From contig JBBIRT010000140.1 in NCBI GenBank assembly GCA_037441725.1, forward strand, positions 1 to 8,040: a stretch of 8,040 nt of DNA, in the 5' to 3' direction. The position numbers and the translations under genes were made by a program. Source of the DNA: JBBIRT01 sp037441725 (GTDB lineage Bacteria > Desulfobacterota > BSN033 > UBA1163). Positions 1 to 6,235 of the stretch are shown here, one piece after another. The number at the start of each line of letters is the position of its first letter. Position 1 is the stretch's first letter. The notes under the pieces are model-generated. The model did not search any database. It was not told the DNA's origin and was given only the letters and a program-made list of their open reading frames with translations.

Positions 1-65
1 CAAAAGATGAGGAGAATAAAAATGAGAATGGTTTTTCTTACCTCTCTTTTGAAGGGCCTTTCCAT
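1..65 (-). CDS. N-terminus of an unrecognised membrane or exported protein (partial)
   Basis: After the ctaB stop and a 44-base gap, AGGAGG (70-75) stands 4 bases before an ATG. It opens a frame that runs off the left edge after 21 codons, reading MERPFKREVRKTILIFILLI and one Phe. A short basic stretch followed by a hydrophobic run suggests a signal peptide or first membrane helix with its N-terminus inside. The position after ctaB makes a further oxidase assembly factor or small membrane protein plausible, but the sequence is too short to name a family. Confidence 0.6.
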   Translation of the reverse strand, partial: MERPFKREVRKTILIFILLIF

Positions 66-109
66 CCTTCCTCCTATGCCGTGGAGAAATAGTCTATTTT
101 TTAATTGGC

Positions 110-1012
110 TCACCTGTCAAGTAAAATTCTTAAAGTTCTAATAAAGGGATCCATCCCCAGACAGAGCATGATCAATAATCCATAGGAATTGAAGGCAACA
201 AAGAGAGAGTGAAGCTGATCCTTCCCGACGGGGTCTTTAAAAAATTTGAAAGCCTTCCAGCATAACCAACCTCCAATTCCTAAGATCCCTCCGGTGATCA
301 TCGGAGATCTGACCATCTCAAAAAATGGAATAATAAAAGCACTCACTCCAGTGGCAAGGATCCACAAGAAGAGCACCCTTTTAATCTGGATTGGTGTAAA
401 TATCGATTCAAGGGAAGGGAATCCTGCCCTTTCATAGTCTTTCCCATTGTTAAAGAGAAGAAGCCAGAAGTGTGGGGCTTGCCAAATATAAAAAAAGAAG
501 AAAATCCCATAAACCTTAGGATCTTTGAGGTGTCCGCCTCCAGATAACCACCCCATTAATGGGGGGATACCTCCGACCAATGCCCCGGGGATGACCGCCA
601 AGGGGGTTCTCTTTTTCAGGGGGGTATAGATTCCGAGATACCAGAATATGGCAAATATTCCTAAGCCTAAGGCAATCCAATTGACCCCAAAAATAAGGAG
701 TAAGAATCCAGAGAAAAGAAAGCATGATGAGATAAAAAAGGCTTTTGAAGGAGAGAGCCTTTTCGATGGAATGGGACGATAGGCAGTTCTCTTCATTAAT
801 TGATCCCGATCCCTTTCCTGGACTTGATTGAGACCGCAAGCCCCGCAGGTCAGAAGGAATATTCCAGTAAGGGGAAGGAGAACCTCCCCTGTTATTGCTT
901 GTTTGGCTAAAGAAAAAGTGACCAGGGCTGAGAAAGTTACAAATAGAGAAATCTTAAACCTTGTTAGTTCCAAAAGAATCTCAACCCATTGAATCATCCC
1001 ATGCAATTTCAA
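110..1012 (-). CDS. ctaB: Protoheme IX farnesyltransferase (haem O synthase)
   Basis: UbiA-family membrane prenyltransferase that adds a farnesyl group to protohaem, the first step to the haem A of the oxidase. The first catalytic loop is NQVQERDRDQLMKRTAYRP (residues 62-80), with Glu66 where many family members have Asp. This NQxQERD form is familiar from some bacterial CtaB proteins. Later hallmarks are YTPLKKRTP (129-137), GGIPPLMGW (147-155) and WQAPHFW with KDYERAGFPSL (177-201). About eight or nine hydrophobic helices are visible, and 300 residues is normal. The start is TTG with AAAGG at good distance; an ATG five codons later (997) is the alternative, shortening the protein to 295. 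It is placed 10 bases after ctaC, at the end of the oxidase genes. The haem A synthase gene (ctaA) is not in the window. Confidence 0.95.
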   Translation of the reverse strand: MKLHGMIQWVEILLELTRFKISLFVTFSALVTFSLAKQAITGEVLLPLTGIFLLTCGACGLNQVQERDRDQLMKRTAYRPIPSKRLSPSKAFFISSCFLFSGFLLLIFGVNWIALGLGIFAIFWYLGIYTPLKKRTPLAVIPGALVGGIPPLMGWLSGGGHLKDPKVYGIFFFFYIWQAPHFWLLLFNNGKDYERAGFPSLESIFTPIQIKRVLFLWILATGVSAFIIPFFEMVRSPMITGGILGIGGWLCWKAFKFFKDPVGKDQLHSLFVAFNSYGLLIMLCLGMDPFIRTLRILLDR

Positions 1013-1019
1013 CCCTCAT

Positions 1020-1024
1020 CCTTT
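1020..1024 (-). promoter_or_regulatory. Ribosome binding site supporting the TTG start of ctaB
   Basis: AAAGG overlaps the ctaC stop codon and lies 7 bases before the TTG at 1012. The ATG at 997 has no comparable site at a good distance: GAGGG is 13 bases away and GGG is directly adjacent. Confidence 0.5.
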
Positions 1025-1940
1025 ATTTTAATCCTTTGAGATAGTTAATAATCTCGTCAATCTCCTCCTCTCTCAGAAGTCCTTTTTGGGAAGGCATGAT
1101 AGGAGGAAATCCCTTCACAATTTCAGAATTGGGTTCCAAGATAGATTTCTTTAAATAAAGCTCATCTGCCTTAACTTGCCGCTCCCTCCCCTCCGCTAAC
1201 ACCGTAACCATTTTACCAAAGAGACCTTTTACTGTAGGCCCAGCAAGCTGGCTTCCATCGACGCTGTGGCAGGATTTGCAGCCTCTTTCCTCGAAAAGTC
1301 TTTGTCCTGATAAAAGAAGTTTTGCCTCCCTCACCCCTCTCTCCTCGTACCATTGCTTGAATTCGTTCTCAGGAAGGACAATCACCTTGGTCATCATATA
1401 GGAATGCTGGATCCCGCAATATTCTGCGCAAAGCACATCATAGACCCCTGTCTCCATCGGTCTAAACCATACCTGATTTATCATTCCAGGAACTGCATCC
1501 TGTTTCACCTTAAAGGCTGGGACATAAAAACTGTGGATGACATCCTGAGAAGAGAGGGATAGATGGATGGCCCTTCCTACTGGGACTCTGAATTCCGAGG
1601 TTTTCAATCCATTTTCATATTCAAATAACCAGGACCACTGGCGAGCCGTCACTTTTACCTTCAAGGCATCCTCTGGAATTTTCCTGAGGGATTGAAAGCC
1701 TTTCAATCCATAATAGAACATGCTCAAGACGATAAGCGTGGGGACAACGGTCCAGATGATTTCCAACCCAATATGCCCCTGGATATCTTTGGGGTGAGGA
1801 TGACGTTTTCGATGATATCGAAGGACAAAGAAGATCATCAAAAAGGTGATGAGAACCAGCAGGAAAACCGCAATCGCTCCTATGAAGAGAAAAACATTCT
1901 CAACGATTCTATCTGAAGGGTGTATTGCATTCGACATCAT
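1023..1940 (-). CDS. ctaC: Cytochrome c oxidase subunit II fused to a cytochrome c domain
   Basis: Electron-entry subunit of the caa3 oxidase. Two N-terminal helices (about 15-41 and 58-78) anchor a cupredoxin domain outside the membrane. The CuA site is complete: His136 (VIHSFYVPAF) and Cys171, Glu173, Cys175, His179 and Met182 in CAEYCGIQHSYM. The aromatic ARQWSWLFEY patch for electron transfer is present (99-108). A cytochrome c domain (about 208-305) follows, with CKSCH (Cys221, Cys224, His225) and a likely axial Met282 in PPIMPSQKG. The total is 305 residues, typical of fused subunit II. There is no obvious lipobox or cleavable signal peptide. The start is a tandem ATGATG after AGGGGG; the frame is open back to 2198, but that part overlaps ctaF and is not family-like. 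The stop is 10 bases before ctaB. The gene comes late in the operon, although ctaC is often placed before ctaD. Confidence 0.96.
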   Translation of the reverse strand: MMSNAIHPSDRIVENVFLFIGAIAVFLLVLITFLMIFFVLRYHRKRHPHPKDIQGHIGLEIIWTVVPTLIVLSMFYYGLKGFQSLRKIPEDALKVKVTARQWSWLFEYENGLKTSEFRVPVGRAIHLSLSSQDVIHSFYVPAFKVKQDAVPGMINQVWFRPMETGVYDVLCAEYCGIQHSYMMTKVIVLPENEFKQWYEERGVREAKLLLSGQRLFEERGCKSCHSVDGSQLAGPTVKGLFGKMVTVLAEGRERQVKADELYLKKSILEPNSEIVKGFPPIMPSQKGLLREEEIDEIINYLKGLK

Positions 1941-1947
1941 CCTCAAT

Positions 1948-1953
1948 CCCCCT
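1948..1953 (-). promoter_or_regulatory. Ribosome binding site of ctaC
   Basis: AGGGGG lies 7 bases before the first of two tandem ATG codons (1940 and 1937). It supports the internal start rather than the much longer upstream-open frame that would begin at 2198 inside ctaF. Confidence 0.65.
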
Positions 1954-2245
1954 ATCGAAAAACCACATCCAAGAAGGTGAATCCGATAAAGAGGACCAGG
2001 AGGAGTAAAATCCCTGGAATGATCCATCGGAATAACCTGATTTTCTTTTCGTATCTCAAATGCATGAAGTAATTCAAAATCAAACTTGATTTGATCGTAG
2101 CAACGAGGAGGAGGATGACCATGCCCCATCGTCCCCAATCCATCCCTGCAAAAGAGACGGTAAGGCCGGTCAGAAAGATCAATATCATCCAAACCCAAAC
2201 ATAAGTTTTAGGACTGAGAAAAACAGGTTTTCCCCTCATTCCCAT
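1952..2245 (-). CDS. ctaF: Cytochrome c oxidase subunit IV, prokaryotic type
   Basis: Small accessory membrane subunit of caa3-type oxidases (COX4_pro family). The 97 residues form three hydrophobic helices at about 14-34, 40-58 and 73-93. The hallmark loop IKSSLILNYFMHLRYE, with its FMHL motif, lies after helix 2. A purine-rich GAGAGAGAA stands a few bases before the ATG. A second ATG two codons later (2239) is possible. It lies between subunits III and II with gaps of 13 and 11 bases, as expected for one operon. Its exact biochemical role in the family is poorly defined. Confidence 0.9.
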   Translation of the reverse strand: MGMRGKPVFLSPKTYVWVWMILIFLTGLTVSFAGMDWGRWGMVILLLVATIKSSLILNYFMHLRYEKKIRLFRWIIPGILLLLVLFIGFTFLDVVFR

Positions 2246-2258
2246 CTGATTCTCTCTC

Positions 2259-2855
2259 TTAAGGTATTAGATAGAAGAGTGGAAATAAGAAGACCCACAG
2301 GATATCCACCAAATGCCAATATAACCCCGTATTTTCTAAAGGGATAAAATGATCTTCGTTGACCTTCCCTTTTATGATGAGGATCCCCATGATGACAAGT
2401 ACGATCAAACCGATCAGGACATGAAAACCATGTAATCCTATCATCGAATAATAAAGACCAAAAAAGAGGATCTCTCCTGAATTCCTCTCTAAGAGTCGGG
2501 GGGAATTGGGATAGATCCCATGATCGATTTTTTCAACCCATTCAACATATTTCAGCCCAAGAAAGAGTAACCCCAAAAGGAGGGTTGCAATCAGGGAAAG
2601 AAGGGATACGGAGCGTTTCCCTTCCTTTAGGGAGGAGATGGAGAGGGCAATGGTGAGGCTGCTCGTTAAGAGCAGGAGGGTATTGACTGTGCCTATCGGT
2701 CGATTCAAGGCCTCTGCAGCCAGATGAAAGGAATGAGAAAATTTAAAGCGATAAACTGAATAGAGAATAAACAATCCTCCAAAGAGGAGGATTTCGGAAG
2801 ACAAAAAGAGCCACATCCCCATTTTAGAACTTGTTTCATCTTGATAATACTTCAT
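2259..2855 (-). CDS. ctaE: Cytochrome c oxidase subunit III (short, five-helix form)
   Basis: Membrane subunit that stabilises subunit I. From this ATG the protein has 198 residues. It shows KMGMWLFLSSEILLFGGLF (helix 1), a second helix (about 57-75), LGLKYVEW, then YYSMIGLHGFHVLIG and a closing ENTGLYWHLVDILWVFLF. All are typical of the bacterial subunit III without the two N-terminal helices. The frame stays open for 69 codons upstream, overlapping the 3' end of ctaD. Only residues from KYYQDETSSKMGMW onward look like the family, so I chose the ATG 40 bases after the ctaD stop. No clear Shine-Dalgarno precedes it. A tandem ATG at 2921, overlapping ctaD by 26 bases, is an alternative. The TAA stop is 13 bases before ctaF. 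Confidence 0.92.
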   Translation of the reverse strand: MKYYQDETSSKMGMWLFLSSEILLFGGLFILYSVYRFKFSHSFHLAAEALNRPIGTVNTLLLLTSSLTIALSISSLKEGKRSVSLLSLIATLLLGLLFLGLKYVEWVEKIDHGIYPNSPRLLERNSGEILFFGLYYSMIGLHGFHVLIGLIVLVIMGILIIKGKVNEDHFIPLENTGLYWHLVDILWVFLFPLFYLIP

Positions 2856-2895
2856 CTTGAGCAACCGGTAGAATCCAAAACATCCTATTTTAATC

Positions 2896-4530
2896 TCAGG
2901 ATAAACCGACCCAACCATCATAAGGGCCCCGGTCAACAACCGGAATCTCCTTAAAGTTTTCCTTTGGAGGTGGAGAAGGGATCTGCCATTCCAATGTGGC
3001 CCCACCCCATGGGTTGATCTCTCCCTCTTTCCCTCTGAAAAGGGAATAGAAGAGATTTCCAAACAGTAAGATCAATCCAGCAATCAGAATCCAAGAACCG
3101 ATAGTGGAAATGAATTGGAGCGAATGGAAAGGCGGCAAATAATCATAATATCTTCTCGGCATCCCTTTCCATCCCAAAATGAGCATGGGGAAATAAAGAG
3201 TATTAAATCCAACAAATAGAAATACCCAGGCAAGAAATGGGATTTTCTCATAAACCATCTTTCCGAACATTTTGGGGAACCAGTAATGGAGGGCGCCAAA
3301 AATGGCAAACCCCGTTCCACCAAAGATCACATAATGAAAATGTCCAACCACCCAATAGGTATCGTGGAGATGGACATCGGTAGCAAGGGCCCCTTGAAAA
3401 AGACCGGTAAGCCCCCCAATTGAGAAAAGAAAGATGAAGGTGAGAGCAAAAAGAAAAGGAGGTTTTATTTCGATCGAGCCTTTATATAGTGTGGCCACCC
3501 AATTAAAAACCTTAATCGCACTTGGAACTGCCACCAAGAAAGTTAAAAGGGAAAAGATTAAACTGGCCAGATCACTTTGGCCACTTACAAACATATGATG
3601 CCCCCAGACCAGAGATCCGACACTGGCAATGGCAAGGCTTGAAAAGACTATGGCCTTGTATCCAAAGATGGTCCTGTGAGCAAAAACAGGAATGATCTCC
3701 GAGATGACTCCCATGGCTGGAAGAATCATAATATAGACTGCAGGATGGGAATAAATCCAAAAGAGATGTTGATAGAGGATGGGATCCCCTCCCTTCGCAG
3801 GATCAAAGATTCCCACTCCAACTAATCTTTCCAGTAGGGTGAGGAGCAAGGTAATCCCAACCACTGGAGTCACAAGAACCTGAACCCATGCGGTGGCATA
3901 AAGGCTCCAGATAAAAAGAGGGAGCCGAAACCAATGCATCCCTTGAGCCCGAAGCCTGTGAATGGTAGTAATGAAATTTATTCCCGTAAGAATCGATGAG
4001 AATCCAAGGATAAAGACGGCAAAAACGGCCAAAGGGACATTGACCGTAGTTCGAAGGCTATAGGGGACATAAAAGGTCCAACCTGTATCCATGGGTCCCT
4101 CCCCGGTGAATAGGGAGACAATGGCTAATAGGGCTCCAATCAAATAAATCCACCACGAAAGAAGGTTGATCTTTGGAAAGGCAACATCCCGTGCACCGAT
4201 TTGGATGGGCAAAAAGAAATTTCCGAAGATGGCAGGAATCCCTGGAATGACAAATAAAAAGATCATGATAACGCCGTGGAGAGTAAAAAGGGTATTATAG
4301 GTCTGGGGTAGCATGAAGGTGGGCCCTGGAGCAATCAGCTCTAAACGCATGAGGAATCCAAGAGAGACCCCAATGAAGAAAAAAGATAGGATGGTCACCA
4401 AATAAAGAATTCCAATCCTCTTATGGTCTGTAGAAAAGATCCACTCTAAAAGCCAATGAAGGCCTCCTTCTGAATGATAAAAATGTTTCCCCCTTTGGGT
4501 CTCCCCTAATCTTACAGCATCCATCTTCAT
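2896..4530 (-). CDS. ctaD: Cytochrome c oxidase subunit I, caa3-type, A2 subfamily
   Basis: Catalytic membrane subunit that reduces O2 at a haem-CuB centre and pumps protons; twelve or so membrane helices. Ligands visible are His85 (low-spin haem, TLHGVIM), His262 and cross-linkable Tyr266 (YSHPAVY), His311-His312 (CuB, WGHHMF), His397 (high-spin haem) and His399 (low-spin haem) in GHFHY, and Arg459-Arg460 (MPRRYYDY). Lys340 of the K-channel (AIKVFNW) and Asp115 of the D-channel entry (GARDVAFP) are present. The D-channel Glu of HPEVY is replaced by Ala, and Tyr260-Ser261 precedes the His. That YS signature defines A2-type oxidases. At 544 residues it is near family length, with the usual NPWGGATLEW tail. 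The first ATG overlaps the sco stop. AGAGG lies only 2 bases before it but 8 bases before a second ATG at 4524, which may be the true start (542 residues). Confidence 0.97.
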   Translation of the reverse strand: MKMDAVRLGETQRGKHFYHSEGGLHWLLEWIFSTDHKRIGILYLVTILSFFFIGVSLGFLMRLELIAPGPTFMLPQTYNTLFTLHGVIMIFLFVIPGIPAIFGNFFLPIQIGARDVAFPKINLLSWWIYLIGALLAIVSLFTGEGPMDTGWTFYVPYSLRTTVNVPLAVFAVFILGFSSILTGINFITTIHRLRAQGMHWFRLPLFIWSLYATAWVQVLVTPVVGITLLLTLLERLVGVGIFDPAKGGDPILYQHLFWIYSHPAVYIMILPAMGVISEIIPVFAHRTIFGYKAIVFSSLAIASVGSLVWGHHMFVSGQSDLASLIFSLLTFLVAVPSAIKVFNWVATLYKGSIEIKPPFLFALTFIFLFSIGGLTGLFQGALATDVHLHDTYWVVGHFHYVIFGGTGFAIFGALHYWFPKMFGKMVYEKIPFLAWVFLFVGFNTLYFPMLILGWKGMPRRYYDYLPPFHSLQFISTIGSWILIAGLILLFGNLFYSLFRGKEGEINPWGGATLEWQIPSPPPKENFKEIPVVDRGPYDGWVGLS

Positions 4531-5330
4531 GGCCTCTTCTCATGGGCTCGTCGCCTTCCTTTTATCATCAGGAAGAGAATAAAGATAAAAGCAAAAAATA
4601 AGGTGACCATCCCAGTCACTTTTAAGGTATTAAAAACATACCTTCTGCCTTTTGGATCATAACTAAAACAGAATCGTAATACCTTGTTGATAGTTGGTCC
4701 TATCCTTCCCTCCGAAGCCTCCAAAATGGCCATTTTTAGGTCAAAAGGTAAAAAGTCCATTCCATAAATGTATCGGGTAATCCTTCCCCCTGATGAGAGG
4801 ACGATCAATGCAACTGGATGCTGAAAGGTTTTCCCCTCCCGTTTAAAACGAAATCCTATGGAATCCATCAATCTCTTAATATTCTCTTTATCCCCTGTGA
4901 AAAAACGCCATGCCTCTCGGGGAAAGGGTTTTTCAATCATCTTAAGGTAGAACTCCTTTTTTTCATTCGCAAGTTCAGGCGTTTCCGTCTCATCAAAACT
5001 GATGGCCAAAACTTTAAACTCCTTCCCTGGTTCAGCCGTTAATTGTTGAAGGGTTTGAGCAAGTTGGTATAAGAGATAGTTACAAATATCAGGACAGGAA
5101 AAGTAGACAGGAACAAGAAAAGTAGGAGTATAGATTAATGATCCGAGTATCACTGTCTTTCCATTTTCATCAAGAAGGGTTACATCAAGGGAAATCTGGT
5201 TTCCCAATTTTTCATCCACCCCAATCCTCGAATCATCTTCTTGATGCTCATCATGAGCATCGGCCCAAAGCGCAATCAAAACCATCCCGATAACCAAAGC
5301 CAAGATTCTCAGAGAGGACCGTAAGCTCAT
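4527..5330 (-). CDS. sco: SCO1/SenC/PrrC-family copper chaperone with C-terminal membrane anchor
   Basis: Thioredoxin-fold copper protein of the cytochrome oxidase assembly pathway. Family members deliver copper to, or reduce, the CuA site of subunit II outside the cytoplasmic membrane. An N-terminal hydrophobic segment (residues 8-23), ending near ADA, looks like a signal peptide or anchor. The copper motif is VYFSCPDICNY (Cys79, Cys83), with the distal ligand His171 in TFQHPVALIVL. Beyond the usual SCO fold it has an extension, FCFSYDPKGRRYVF, then a second hydrophobic helix (about 236-257) and a basic tail. This longer form of 267 residues is one I associate with SCO proteins encoded beside caa3-type oxidases. 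It is the first gene of the oxidase cluster. A GAGAGG lies 12 bases before the ATG, rather far. Its TGA overlaps the ctaD ATG as ATGA, suggesting translational coupling. Confidence 0.92.
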   Translation of the reverse strand: MSLRSSLRILALVIGMVLIALWADAHDEHQEDDSRIGVDEKLGNQISLDVTLLDENGKTVILGSLIYTPTFLVPVYFSCPDICNYLLYQLAQTLQQLTAEPGKEFKVLAISFDETETPELANEKKEFYLKMIEKPFPREAWRFFTGDKENIKRLMDSIGFRFKREGKTFQHPVALIVLSSGGRITRYIYGMDFLPFDLKMAILEASEGRIGPTINKVLRFCFSYDPKGRRYVFNTLKVTGMVTLFFAFIFILFLMIKGRRRAHEKRP

Positions 5331-5401
5331 GATGATGAAAAACCTCTCAATAAAAAGTTTTTCTACTAATTTCTAATAAATAATAGATCGATATCTTTTA
5401 T

Positions 5402-5430
5402 AATCTATGGGCAATAAAGGAGGATGTAAA
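5402..5430 (-). promoter_or_regulatory. Candidate sigma-70-type promoter for the oxidase operon
   Basis: On the minus strand TTTACA (5425-5430, five of six matches to TTGACA) is followed after exactly 17 bases by TAGATT (5402-5407, four of six matches to TATAAT). Transcription would start near 5395, leaving a leader of about 65 bases before the sco ATG. The region is AT-rich, so a chance match is possible. It is the best spaced pair I found in the gap. Confidence 0.35.
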
Positions 5431-5474
5431 TGGGGAGTATCATGTATTTATTTGGGAATCAAACAGTATTTTAG
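5430..5474 (+). other. Possible 14-codon plus-strand leader or mini-ORF
   Basis: The plus strand reads AAGGAGG, then 6 bases, then ATG and 14 sense codons (MGSIMYLFGNQTVF) ending in TAG. A perfect TATAAT lies at 5399-5404, about 25 bases upstream of the ATG, but no good -35 box is visible 16-18 bases before it. The ORF is antisense to everything around it. I cannot assign a function, and chance in an AT-rich gap is the leading explanation. Confidence 0.12.
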
Positions 5475-5507
5475 TCCTCTTTCAATAAATCCTTATTCTC
5501 TTTCTCC

Positions 5508-6221
5508 TCAATGAGTTTTAGCCTCATAAATCCTTCTTTTAATCTGGCCGATGTGTTGAGTCACGGGAATCTCTTTGGGACAAACCTCGGTGCATTTCCA
5601 AAGGGTCTGACATCCCCAGACCTTTTCTGGATGATCCAGCAGGGCCATTCTCTCTTCTGATCCCTCATCCCTTGAATCGAAGAGGTATCGAAAGGCTCGG
5701 ACCAATGCTGCAGGTCCTACATAATCCTCTGTCTCCTTATTCTGGTTGACAGGGCATGAGCTGGTACAACAGGCACAAAGGATACAGCGTATGGCCTCTT
5801 CAATCAATCGATGATCCTCTGGAGACTGAAGCCTCTCCCCAGCAGGGGGAGGTGAGAGACTGATCAGATAGGGTTTAAGTGAATGATATTTTTGAAAAAA
5901 GGGGTTAAGGTCTACAATCAAATCTTTAATCACTTTAAAAACAGGAAGGGGTTCCACCAGGACCTCCTCCTTTAAATCTTTGACCAATTTTTGACATGCC
6001 AAACCACAGATACCATTGATACGGATTCCGTCCGATCCACAAACCCCATGACCACAAGACCAGCGATAGGCAAGGGTAGAATCCTGTTCCCATCGAATCT
6101 GATTCAGACAATCAAGAAGTCGATCCATGGGACTGGCTTTCACCTCATAGGTTTGGTAATAAGGCTTCTCATCCCTACTGGGGTCGAAACGAAAGATCTT
6201 TAATCTCACCCGATTCAACAT
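5508..6221 (-). CDS. sdhB: Succinate dehydrogenase iron-sulfur subunit
   Basis: Electron-transfer subunit of complex II, carrying electrons from the SdhA flavin through three iron-sulfur clusters to quinone. The N-terminal ferredoxin domain has SCGHGVCGSDGIRINGICGL, giving 2Fe-2S ligands Cys56, Cys61, Asp64 and Cys76. The Asp in place of a third Cys is as in E. coli SdhB. The C-terminal domain has CILCACCTSSCP (Cys146, 149, 152, 156) and CQTLWKCTEVCP (Cys204, 210, 214). These supply the 4Fe-4S cluster (146, 149, 152, 214) and the 3Fe-4S cluster (156, 204, 210). At 237 residues it has the normal length. After the first cluster motif, where E. coli SdhB has SFWWN with a quinone-site Trp, this protein has VNQNKETED and no Trp. 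This may point to a different quinone (inference). A 177-base gap follows, and no anchor gene comes after. Confidence 0.96.
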   Translation of the reverse strand: MLNRVRLKIFRFDPSRDEKPYYQTYEVKASPMDRLLDCLNQIRWEQDSTLAYRWSCGHGVCGSDGIRINGICGLACQKLVKDLKEEVLVEPLPVFKVIKDLIVDLNPFFQKYHSLKPYLISLSPPPAGERLQSPEDHRLIEEAIRCILCACCTSSCPVNQNKETEDYVGPAALVRAFRYLFDSRDEGSEERMALLDHPEKVWGCQTLWKCTEVCPKEIPVTQHIGQIKRRIYEAKTH

Positions 6222-6227
6222 CTATTT

Positions 6228-6234
6228 CCCCTCC
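6228..6234 (-). promoter_or_regulatory. Ribosome binding site of sdhB
   Basis: GGAGGGG ends 6 bases before the sdhB ATG, inside the 14-base sdhA-sdhB gap. It is the strongest Shine-Dalgarno match among the complete genes here and fixes the sdhB start. Confidence 0.8.
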
Positions 6235-6235
6235 A

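Larger units (their letters stand above)
5331..5507. other. AT-rich intergenic region between sdhB and the oxidase operon
   Basis: This is the only sizeable non-coding stretch in the window and separates the complex II genes from the oxidase genes. I see no convincing rho-independent terminator after sdhB: there is no GC-rich stem followed by a T run. It contains a candidate minus-strand promoter (5402-5430). On the plus strand it contains a TATAAT (5399-5404) and a strong Shine-Dalgarno before a 14-codon ORF (5430-5474). The oxidase cluster is therefore likely to have its own promoter, although read-through from sdhB remains possible. Confidence 0.6.

Noticed and set aside
87..102. Short inverted repeat AAATAGTCTATTT after ctaB
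   Set aside because: Six AT-rich base pairs around a single central base cannot form a normal hairpin loop, and no T run follows on the minus strand. Not a convincing terminator.
516..839. Minus-strand ORF of 107 codons inside ctaB
   Set aside because: It is an alternative frame of the well-supported ctaB gene, with no ribosome site or recognisable domain noticed.
1941..2198. Upstream extension of the ctaC frame into ctaF
   Set aside because: The 86 extra residues are the wrong frame of ctaF and of its start region. A good ribosome site and a normal subunit II N-terminus begin at 1940.
5331..5507. Terminator after sdhB
   Set aside because: I looked for a GC-rich stem followed by a T run on the minus strand and found none. 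Only AT-rich, unstructured sequence is visible.
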